Shown here in pieces: positions 32,093 through 44,000 of a stretch of 64,000 bases of DNA. The DNA comes from Paraescarpia echinospica. Lineage: Eukaryota > Annelida > Polychaeta > Sabellida > Siboglinidae. Under the pieces are notes generated by a model, which was not told the origin of the DNA, ran no database searches, and saw nothing but the letters and a program-made list of their open reading frames with translations. The position numbers and the translations under genes were made by a program. The stretch spans positions 12,124,914 through 12,188,913 of the forward strand of contig CM034534.1 of the NCBI GenBank assembly GCA_020002185.1, written 5' to 3'. How positions within the stretch are numbered: position 1 is the first letter of the stretch; each line of letters opens with the position of its first letter.

Positions 32093-35000
32093 GTGAGGGG
32101 GTAACAAAATTGAAATCACAGACTACTGTTTATCAAGTTTTCACGATGTACTGACTGATATGATATGCATTTGTTTGAGGACAGACAGTGCATTTAGTTC
32201 AGTGGTGCTTTTAAAATAATAGTAATTAATATTACCGTAATAACTATATATTTATATATATATAAGTAAGATTATAGATATATATATATATATTTGGACG
32301 CTTGAAAATAATTAAATTCTTGGGTGTCCGACAGCAAGAAATATCTTTGGTGTCCAAACATATATACAGTCATTACTGACTGCGTGCACAGCATGTTTAT
32401 ATGGGCGCTTAACAGTAATAGGTGTCTGAAAACAGTACAGAAAATAATAATTGTTCAGATCTTTTAGGGTGTCTACAAACATACAGTGTCCTAATACACA
32501 CAGACATTATGGTATCTTATGTAGCGCTGGGTTCTGCCTTTGACAAGGCGCTCATAGTGCTTACTCCATTAACAGTTTTAGCAGCAGCTAATCAAAATGT
32601 TCCATGTCAGTTTCCGATGATCGAGACCACAGCCTCTGTCAGTCCACAACAGGTTTTTTTCTATTTCTCTGTACAACGGCTGAGTGGGATCTTTTACTTA
32701 CGTAGACAACAGGTACATCTGTAGAAGGAACCAACAGTGGTTGGTGTTGCTGATGAAAGTCATGAAAAGTGAGGTGAATGAAATTGCTCAGGTTTCTAAA
32801 CTGCTGGTGTTGGAGTCAAGCCTCGATCCTCTCGATCCACAATCCAGTTTCGTGATTATATTTTTGTATAAAAATGATGGTCATTTGATTGGCTATATCT
32901 GACTGCCACACCATGATAGATGGGGTAGTCGTTCGAACCAATACTAAACAATGTGTTTTTTGCACTTTGAGACTGTCCCTTGTTGTTCACTCGGTGAATT
33001 GTTTGTGTTTCAGACATTTTCCCCAACCTTGCGTTGCCTCCGCTGTGTTTCCTGGCAAAGCGACTTCTTGTGTTCACGGCCTGGGCTGCCTGGGACAGAG
33101 GTACACAATGAACTGATACAAAACCAGGGGGCTCATGCAAAAGTAGACTCTGACAACACGGCTGGGGTCAATTCCATGTGATTAAGTACAAATCCCTCAA
33201 AAACCTAAGCAGATCAAGTACAAACTTGTCTAAATAATCAAGTTACGTACTTGAAACGTATTTTGTCAGTTTGACAGAATCACAGTTAGTTAAATCTTAC
33301 TCACTGGTTGAGTAGTGCAAATGTAAATACTAAGTCAAAGCAGAGTTGCTATGCTAAGCAGATGATGACTGAGATATTCTAAACATATCTTTCAGTTTAT
33401 ATTTTATCCCAATTATGACATGTGATTAACACAAATACACAACATAAAACTAAGACATAGTGAACATTTATTGATGAGCCTACTTTCAATGGGGGGAACT
33501 GTACTAAGTACTACTGTAAAAGAAAAAGACTTAGGGCTGACAATTAGTGCTAACATGAAGGTTTCAGAGCAGTGTGGAATTGCAGCTTCAAAGGGAAATC
33601 AAATCCTTGGATTAATTAGGCGAAATATAGCATATAAAGAAAAAGAACTAATAATACCGCTGTACAAAACAATAGTTAGGCCTCATTTAGAATATTGTAT
33701 ACAAGCGTGGAGGCCATACCGCAAGAAGGACATAGATATGCTAGAAAGAGTACAGAGGAGAGCGACTAAAATGATACCAAAACTGAGGGATCTTAGTTAT
33801 GAAAAACGCCTAAAAGAATGTGGTTTAACAACACTAGAGACCAGGAGATTGAGAGGAGATCAGATAGAAGTGTTTAAAATATTGAATGGTTATGAAAATA
33901 TTGATAGAAATATGTTTTTTTCAGTTAAGAAAGATAGAAAGACTAGAGGACATGAAGTTACATTAGTAAAGGAGCAGTGTAGATTAGACGTGAGAAAGTT
34001 CTCATTTTCACAAAGGACTGTGAATGAATGGAACAGATTATCTTATGATTGTGTGGGTGCTAGTAGTGTGAATATGTTTAAAAATAAAATCGACACATAC
34101 CTCAGAAGGGCTGGATATATGTAGATAAAAGGGTTGGACTCTCGATAAGCCAAAGGGCTTCCTTGTCCACCTGCCATCTAGAGTTAATTCTCTGGATGGT
34201 AATCTTGTTAAATCTTGTTAAATGAGAGACATGTAAACGCAGCACTTGACGGTATGAATTAAACCCATATATTCTGCCCCTCAGTTACTAAGGAGACATT
34301 CATATTATATGAAAACATTCAAAACGTAAAGAGTAAATGCAAGTTACTTGAATTGATCTTGGGCACGCGTGCTTGGTTCAGAGTGGAGTCGACAATCAAA
34401 AAGTAAACGTTTTTTCTCTTTATCCACAAATAAGACAGCAGGTGGGACGAATTACAACTGATTATGTGGATGTCATGCTAATGCTAATACTGCTCCTGGC
34501 CTGAGAGGATTCCGGGTAACAAACACGCTCGGTTAAATAGGTTTCCCTGGATAACCCTGCACAGATTTTTGATAGTAAATCAAGTGTTTTTGACACAAAA
34601 GTGATAGATTTACAGGTAAAATGGCAATGGCAAAAACTTACATCAACTTACATCAACTTACATCAACTAGGTTCCCTAGGAAAGAAAGGGTTTCTGACAA
34701 TAGATCAGTGATTTTGACACACAAAAATGACACACGGTATGTGTTATAATGTTCAGTAAAAATACATAAATGTAAATATGGTCATCTGTAGCCATTGCAC
34801 TGCAAACAAATCCTCATGAGGTTTATGTAACTAAACTGCAACTTTGTAGTAATTAAGGAATCATCTCAGAACGTTGATGGCCGATGTGAGGCGAAATTAC
34901 TTTCATTTGGGGGATGGGGGTTAGAGGCAGTTTCGTCTGGCCTCAGACATTGATATTTTACACTTTGGATTTATAGTGTTAATAATTTTATACTGATATC

Positions 35001-38000
35001 GTCATATCAGTGAACTGTTGTTTGGGGGGTGGATGGTGAGGGGCTGAGACAAGATGAAAGTAATTTTGTCAGATATCGGACATCAATGTTTTAAAGTTTT
35101 TGTCCCCTAAGTATGGACAAAACGAAAGTCTGTTGTTTGAGTGATAGCACAATAAAATTAGTTTTAAAAGTAAGCGGATTCCACAACTATATGTTGGGAC
35201 TTGGTCAAGCGGTTCCATGTCAGACACGTACAAACACACTTATTTGGTGGTCGGCATACAATTTCCAGACGTTAGATTCTAGCAGTGGCACGTTGACCCA
35301 GGACAAACATAGACCTGTCATTTCTTATCACCTGACATATTAGTAAATTGTTAGGGTCAGCGTGCTGCTGTGGCTCAGCGTAAATGTCATTGTAAGTTGT
35401 AATGTCATTGTGACCTGAGACGTAAGGTCGCACACATTCGTATTTATGTTTGGCATTTAATATCCTATAAATCTTGTTTATTTAAAAGATGGTACACTTA
35501 CTATAATGTCGCCATGGCGACCTAGACAGTAGATGACAGAGTCACATAGAACTCTGCGGGCATGGGAACGATTGATGACGTTTTAAAGACCATATGTTAT
35601 TCCAAGGTTTATATACCTCCAGACAATTTATATTTTTGTGTGGCTGCGTTTTTGAAAGATAGGGATATAACCATGTTGTCATATATCTACAGCATGCAGG
35701 TACATGTGTATGTCATGCATGCGTACGCACTCGCACAAATGCACGTGAGCACACATGCAGGCACACACTCATCCGTGTAGACACAAACACACACTTGCAT
35801 GCATGCAGACACGCACGCGTGCACATGCGCACAATTATTTTGAGGTTTATGCAGTGGTTAGATACATTTTCAGTGGGACCTGTTTGACTACGTTCAGCCT
35901 TTCGGTGAGTGCAGGTAGTTTTGCATGACGACGGCTGAATATGAATGGTGTGGTGTGTGATGGCAAGAGCATATGAATCCACTCCTCGGGTCAATGTGTT
36001 TTAGGTAAATTACAACAACAAATTTGAGTCGTGTCATACAGCAGTATTTTAAATCATCCATTAATCTGTCGAGAGTCGTACAAGTGTTTGTTACTGCTCA
36101 GTATTTGTTTGAAAGGTAACTATCGAATGTCAGTTAATTTTATTTTCCTCTTGTGTGCTAGCATTCTGCAAGGCGATTGGACATCAGGTGACAGACAAGT
36201 GTCACCCAACTCCGCTGGTAGATGGCGCATTCAGCACGCAAACAGCGAAACTTTTGCGTGATTCGTTTCACCCTCTGCAGAATATTCTGACAACGCTGGA
36301 AGAAACAAAAGTGGACATGGCTGGACACGGTTAGTAATGTGTCAAATTGACAAGTTGAACTTTATACAATGATTCAGTCATCATATCAATTTCAAACCAT
36401 CGTTGTAACATTATTTTAGCCATATTTTGCAAATATTGTGCTACAGGAAGAAAGATGAACACTTGTAATAATTATAATAATATTTAAATTTTGACTGTTG
36501 TATATTATTACCAACTGGATACCCAGTATTTCAGTTTAGCCATTGCTAATTTGCATTAACTCCAATCGGTAGATGGCACCTGTGTAATGCAGCATGCATA
36601 CAGTGCAGTAACATTTGCTCGGCAGCTGATGTCTGCTAGTGTGGGCCAGTTGCCAAGAACAGCTGATGCTGTCATAATCAAAGATGTTTGTGCGCGGTCA
36701 CGGTCCGCGGTGCCGACGGCCCAGACACGGATACGTGGGATGAAGCCGCCATGCCGTTCCAGGCAGCGTTCTTTGATAGCGACAACGAAAGTGCTTCGAT
36801 GGATTTTTATATTTTCATATGTTTTGATCTTTGTTTCTGAACACTTTGTAGACACAGGTTGTTATGTAAAGATTTGTTTTGCACCAGTGGCAGGTGTAAC
36901 GTTTTATTGATACATCCAACGTTGTTTTTTTTTGGTAAGTTTTTTTACTTATTATAAAAGTTACTACTGACAACGCAGTGAGCCAACTTTCACAATTTTT
37001 TTGACAAATTACTGTATTAAAAGCTGCACCCCAAGTTTGCCGTCATCATCATCAATTCGGGTAGTCTTTTCAATGCATTTATAACATCAATTTTATACAT
37101 GGTTCTAAATAAAATGAAAAAAAATAAAACTTCTCAATGTATTTGAATAATTTTAGTTTTACCTTATAGCTTAAATGCATGGCTACATTTCGTCCACTGG
37201 ATGTATGGACATTCAGCCACCCAGTTATTTTCTGGTAGCATGATGATATTTGTTTATTTTTGTTTTCCGTTTTGACAACATTCGCATATATAGTAATATT
37301 CGAACAATAGTACAAAATGTTATGTAGCTATTATCAATGCATTACATAAAAACATGAGCTGTAATTTTATAAGAAAATGTACGAAATACATAAAAAAATC
37401 ATTATTTTTTCAATGTTTCATACCTCACAAAATGTTGTAAAGATAATGATATGGTGGTGCTATATCATATAATATATATAATGTTGTTAGTTGATGTGAC
37501 TATCTAAAATATTGAGATTTACACACACAAAAAACACCCTACCTACCAACAGTCAGAATTATATATTTTTACTTCTGAATTCATATTTCCTTCAAATCTT
37601 ACACCAGAACTGGACAGGCATGCCACAGGTGTTGACGTTGTTTATTGAACAGGTCACAGTGACGTCTCTCGCGACAGCAACAAAGACGCCTACTGGACAT
37701 TGCTGATGCCATCGATAGATCGACTGGTGGCAACATGTGACGCGAGCACCACCTGGTGTGAGAGCAAGGCGAGCCAGCTGTTACGTGCAGGAGCGTTGGC
37801 GGGCTTCCTTCTCGTGACACACAGCGACCTGCAGGTAGGACGGGTGACGTCATAGCAGTGTTTAGTAGAGTATGGTATACAGTTTTTTTTTTATTCAAAA
37901 TTCCGTGATCGTCAGTTGACGTTACATTCCATTGTGTCATTTGTGTGAACGCAAGGTAAATAACGGTCGTGGCAGTACAGTACCTGTGCTTCCTGTTCGT

Positions 38001-41000
38001 TGTCTGGTTGGCCGCTAGATGCAAAGATTAGTTTTATGTATTTTGGGAATATTCAAGCATTATTAGTTGACGATGTTTACATACTGTATGGAAAACCGGT
38101 TTCAAAACTGTATAAAAAAACAGTTCACCAGAATACTGGTATAAGTTGAACAACAGTAGTGTTTACATCTGAAACCGTAATGGTCAATAGACCTTCACCT
38201 TTGAAACGTTAGTGGTCTACGCATGACGCAGGGAAAAAGTTTCTCGGTTTTGAGGAAAAATCACTTTTCTGTTTGACCTCAAAATTTAAATAAAAACGTA
38301 AATGAAGTTGGTGTACATTAAGAATCCCAAATCAAAGAGAGTGGTAACAAGTAATAAATATTTTTTAAAGATTTGTTATGCAATATGTGATATTAAATTA
38401 TTTTGTTATCAAAACACAGTGTATTCCGTCCGACAGTGTGCGCCATCACCATGCGGCAAGGCGGCGCTCATTGGCTGAAAATGGCTACTATAAATGTACT
38501 AAATCCTGTATTTGTAACTGCTGCTTCAATTACAGTATTGTGTCACCTAATTGATGATGATGACGGCAAACTTGGGGTGCAGCTTTTAATACAGTAATTT
38601 GTCAAAAAAATTGTGAAAGTTGGCTCACTGCGTTGTCAGTAGTAACTTTTATAATAAGTAAAAAAACTTACCAAAAAAAAACAACGTTGGATGTATCAAT
38701 AAAACGTTACACCTGCCACTGGTGCAAAACAAATCTTTACATAACAACCTGTGTCTACAAAGTGTTCAGAAACAAAGATCAAAACATATGAAAATATAAA
38801 AATCCATCGAAGCACTTTCGTTGTCGCTATCAAAGAACGCTGCCTGGAACGGCATGGCGGCTTCATCCCACGTATCCGTGTCTGGGCCGTCGGCACCGCG
38901 GACCGTGACCGCGCACAAACATCTTTGATTATGACAGCATCAGCTGTTCTTGGCAACTGGCCCACACTAGCAGACATCAGCTGTAGCAACTGTCTGCTTT
39001 GTTCAGATACTAGCTCATGGTTTCAGGTGTTGATGTTTTAAGCCAAGTTCCAAGCACAATGTTCACACCTTGGCTTTACTGAAACAATTATTACATTGTT
39101 ATTACCAGCTGTCAATCAAACACCTTTGAAGTCAACATAGCTAGTTCAACTGCACTGAATCAGCTACAGTCCAGGTAGTCTTTTCAATGCATTTATAACA
39201 TCAATTTTATACATGGTTCTAAATAAAATGAAAAAAAATAAAACTTCTCAATGTATTTGAATAATTTTAGTTTTACCTTATAGCTTAAATGCATGGCTAC
39301 ATTTCGTCCACTGGATGTATGGACATTCAGCCACCCAGTTATTTTCTGGTAGCATGGTGATATTTGTTTATTTTTGTTTTCCGTTTTGACAACATTCGCA
39401 TATATAGTAATATTCGAACAATAGTACAAAATGTTATGTAGCTATTATCAATGCATTACAGTAAAGTCTTAGCAATAAAATGGTACCTTATTCATTCATT
39501 TATGATAATTAATAGCAAAGTTGTGACATTTTATGGACCCCACTTAATGTTTTCCTAATTGTGTGCGCTACAGAAGTATGTCGCATGCAGGGATAAAATG
39601 GTCTTGGCTCAAAGTCCAGGTACGGCTTTAACCATTTCAGTGTTGAGTTTCTGGACAGCCAGTTAACATTGAATACTGAGTTTCTTGTGAGGATTCAGTG
39701 AAATTGAATGAAAGACTTCAGCTTCGTTTTTAGTGTACAAGGATGCATTTTTTGAACAGGAACACCCGATACATTATGAAACTTGAGCCATCAAGGAATA
39801 CTGTGACTATGAAATCTATGACATTGGTTGCCATGGGAACGAGTATATCCAAGATGGCCGGCCATGCTTAGTTATTTTTTACCCTAGAAGGATGCATTTT
39901 TTGAATAGGAACACTTGATACATTATGAAACCTGAGCCATCAAGAAATTCTGTGACTATGGAATTTCTGTGATTGGTTGTCATGGGAACCACAAAAATCC
40001 AAGATGGCCAGCGAAATAGAAATGTCTTCAACTTCAGATGAGTTTTCTTCAGAAAGTTCCGATAAACTTTCAAAACAGTAATATAGCAACTGTGCATAAA
40101 TTATCAGGAGTGCACTAATTACACTAATGATGCTGCTCTGTGAGCGCTCCGTCATAAGTAGTGCCTCACAAACTTGCTGCATACTCACAACGTAAACATA
40201 ATAAACCCAAAATGGAATGGTATTTGTAATATTCTCTCTTATCGAAATCAACAAAATCATATACCTACCCCTACCATTGTTCACCTCGATTCGACCTCGT
40301 TGTTTATGAAGACAAGTAATTCCAATGCGCAATAAAACAATTACGTGTGAAACAGCCATCATGCGCATCACAGGCCCACACTGGCGTGTTCATCCATGAA
40401 GTCAAAAATCCTAAATATTTTGTTTTTTGCATAGAAACATCCTACAATATTTATATAAACGGAAACCTCAATATTTTGTGGTTCCAGCCATAATCGTTTG
40501 GTGGCGCTACTGTTAACGTTAATTTGAACTAGTAAGGGGATAAGCCGCTGAGGTGCTATTCCCGCTGCAGAGGGCTAACGCATTCAGGCGTCAGAAATCG
40601 GTAGCCTGCTGCAGCAGGCTCTTGCACTGAAATGGTTAAATAAGTTTTTTGCCTGTAACAAAAGGCGAAGAGAAAAGTCAGGATTTAGGTCAAAAGTCAG
40701 GGTGCAGCTTTAATTAGGGGTGCGGCTACAAATACAGGATTTATGGTATATCGCGTTTTGGTAAAACAAATTGACGGCACTTATCGCATTTTGAAAACAA
40801 AAGTTATTTTGTGTGCATCATTTAATGGGGATTTATCTAATCTAATTTTTGTATTAATTAAATAGTATCCTAGCTGAACACGTGTTTAAACAAACATTTC
40901 GTCCTTGTTTGGGTGAAATTTCAAAATGGCATTTATAGTGTTTTGTTCTGAAACGGTTCATAGTAAAAACTAAGTGAAATTAACCTATTTACTCCCAACC

Positions 41001-44000
41001 TGAATTTAATATACCCTAAAAATATTGTCCTGCTGTTCACATCCTCTCAGTCGCTCTGTTCTTACCTTGTTGGGCCTTCAACATTTTTCTGCATAGTTTG
41101 TTGCAACACCTAGTGACTGTTGGTGGTGTTGTGGGTTGGTGTGTGGTGTTGTGGGTTGGTGTGTGTGTGGTGTTGTGGGTTGGTGTGTGTGTGGTGTTGT
41201 GGGTTGGTGTGTGTGTGGTGTTGTGGGTTGGTGTGTGATGTTGTGGGTTGCTGTGTGTGCGATGTTGTGGGTTGGTGTGTGGTGTTGTGGGTTGGTGTGT
41301 GTGTGGTGTTGTGGGTTGGTGTGTGTGTGGTGTTGTGGGTTGGCGTGTGATGTTGTGGGTTGCTGTGTGTGCGGTGTTGTGGGTTGGTGTTGTGGGTTGG
41401 TGTGTGTGTGGTGTTGTGGGTTGGTGTGTGTGTGGTGTTGTGGGTTGGTGTGTGATGTTGTGGGTTGCTGTGTGTGCGGTGTTGTGGGGTGGTGTTGTGG
41501 GTTGGTGTGTGTGTGGTGTTGTGGGTTGGTGTGTGATGTTGTGGGTTGCTGTGTGTGCGGTGTTGTGGGTTGGTGTGTGGTGTTGTGGGTTGGTGTGTTG
41601 TGGGTTGGTGTGTGTGTGGTGTTGTGGGTTGGTGTGTGATGTTGTGGGTTGCTGTGTGTGCGGTGTTGTGGGTTGGTGTGTGGTGTTGTGGGTTGGTGTG
41701 TTGTGGGTTGGTGTGTGTGTGGTGTTGTGGGTTGGTGTGTGATGTTGTGGGTTGCTGTGTGTGCGGTGTTGTGGGTTGGTGTGTGGTGTTGTGGGTTGGT
41801 GTGTGGTGTTGTGGGTTGGTGTGTGGTGTTGTGGGTTGGTGTGTGTGTGGTGTTGTGGGTTGGTGTGTGATGTTGTGGGTTGCTGTGTGTGCGGTGTTGT
41901 GGGTTGTGTGTGTGGTGTTGTGGGTTGGTGTGTGTTGTGGGTTGTGGTGTGTGTGTGATGTTGTGGGTTGGTGTGTGGTGTTGTGGGTTGGTGTGTGGTG
42001 GTTGGTGTGGTGTTGTGGGTTGGTGTGTGGTGTTGTGGGTTGCTGTGTGTGTGGTGTTGTGGGTTGGTGTGTGATGTTGTGGGTTGCTGTGTGTGCGGTG
42101 TTGTGGGTTGGTGTGTGGTGTTGTGGGTTGGTGTGTGGTGTTGTGGGTTGGTGTGTGGTGTTGTGGGTTGCTGTGTGTGCGGTGTTGTGGGTTGGTGTGT
42201 GGTGTTGTGGGTTGGTGTGTGGTGTTGTGGGTTGGTGTGTGGTGTTGTGGGTTGGTGTGTGTGTGGTGTTGTGGGTTGGTGTGTGATGTTGTGGGTTGCT
42301 GTGTGTGCGGTGTTGTGGGTTGGTGTGTGTGCGATGTTGTGGGTTGGTGTGCAGTGTTGTGGGTTGGTGTGTGTGTGCAGTTTTGTGGGTTGGTGTGTGG
42401 TGTTGTGGGTTGGTGTGTGTGTGGTGTTGTGGATTGGTGTTTCAAGCTTTACCAGAAATTCCAGTTGTGGAATTTAATATTTGTTCGAAATCGCCATAAA
42501 GATAATAATCTTATCTACACATACGTTGCTGGATGTACACAGCAATTTTGTCATCACGAATGCATAATCTTGCATTGTATCCACGGCTGTTTGACCGCTA
42601 CTTTATGTTTGAGTTAGTTTGATATAAATGCTTCAGCTTCTGGGAGATGAGATGCAGAGATCGTTGGTCGCTTGTCAACACACCTGCTCACCAGTCTTCA
42701 AGGGAGATGGAGACCAGCAACAACATCAGCAACAACAACTACAGCAGCAACAACAACCACGGCAACAACAACAACTGCAGCAGCAGAAACTGGACCGTTT
42801 GCGGAGGTTATGGCAGCAGTTGCAAGACTTTAATGCAAAGAACCAGGTAATAATATATGGACACGTAGGGGTAGATCTAGGAATTGACCAATGCAGAGCG
42901 CACCCATCACCTCCCTTGAGGCTCACCAAAAACCTCAAACTGTACCCTGTCTTGAGGCACACCAAAACCTCCAATTGGACACCCATTGAGGCACACCAAA
43001 ACCTCAAATTGGACACCCATTGAGGCACACCAAAAACCTTCAATTACACACCCCTTGAGGCTCACCAAAAACTTTCAATTGCACACCCATTGAGGCTCAC
43101 TAAAAACCTCAAACTGCACCCTCTCTTGTGGATCACCTAAAACCTTCAATTGCACACCCCTTGCAGTTCACCAAAACACTCAACTGCACCATTGAGGCTC
43201 ACCAAAAACCTTCAAACACACACCTGTTCAGGTCAAAATGGGGTACCTGCAACCCTACACTCTCTTAGATCCGCAAAATATATCCAACTAAACCCCTCCA
43301 TAGACATTCATTCAAGCAGCATGGTGGACAGGGGGCATCTGCCTCCTGAATCTGCACATGCTGATACATACTACATGATGTCATACAAGGCAGTAGATTA
43401 CTCTTGATATTTTTACTCATCTGCAGGTCTTGAAATACCGTAATTATTAGCCAAATAATAACCTAATTCTGCACACCCTTTAACAGATGGGTAAGTATTA
43501 TTCTTGGTCTCAACTGCCACTGGGTAGAACCGGTGATGACTTTTGACTTTTAAGGACGAGTGAGATTATTCTGGGTCTCGGCTATCACTATGTACAACTG
43601 TTGTTTCAGACGCTGTCTGGCACTCTCATGAAGCAGTTTCTGGATGACTTCAGTGAGCAGGCTGGAGAGTTCTTTGAGGAGGTGATGCCACAAGGAGCTC
43701 TCTGGAAGAAGAAGTGTACCAGTAAGTGAATCCGAGTGTCACTGATGTCATAAGCCAGTTCAACTTGCCCAAAGTAACAAGCTCCAGATTGCAATTGGCT
43801 TATCGAGAGTGCAACAGTTGTGACCTTCACCTTCATTATCAGTGTATTATTCTATATAAAAAGAAAGTCACATTATATAAATAATCAATTTGCATGATGG
43901 TAACCATGGTTACTGTATAAACTTAGAACTGCTGACGAGGTTTGTTTTGTGGAATACCCCACGGAAAATTGAATTCCTATACAGTGAAACCTAAAAATTT

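Noticed and set aside
36587..36910. Pair of identical 95-107 codon frames at 36587 and 38696 as duplicated genes
   Set aside because: They are the two arms of inverted repeat A inside CCDC142 introns, and no protein family is recognised.
37599..38024. 141-codon minus-strand frame
   Set aside because: It overlaps CCDC142 exon 3, which is coding on the plus strand with splice-consistent phase.
41078..42445. 455-codon minus-strand frame and several plus-strand frames
   Set aside because: They are translations of a stop-free GT minisatellite; the peptide is only a repeat of HTNPQ-like units.
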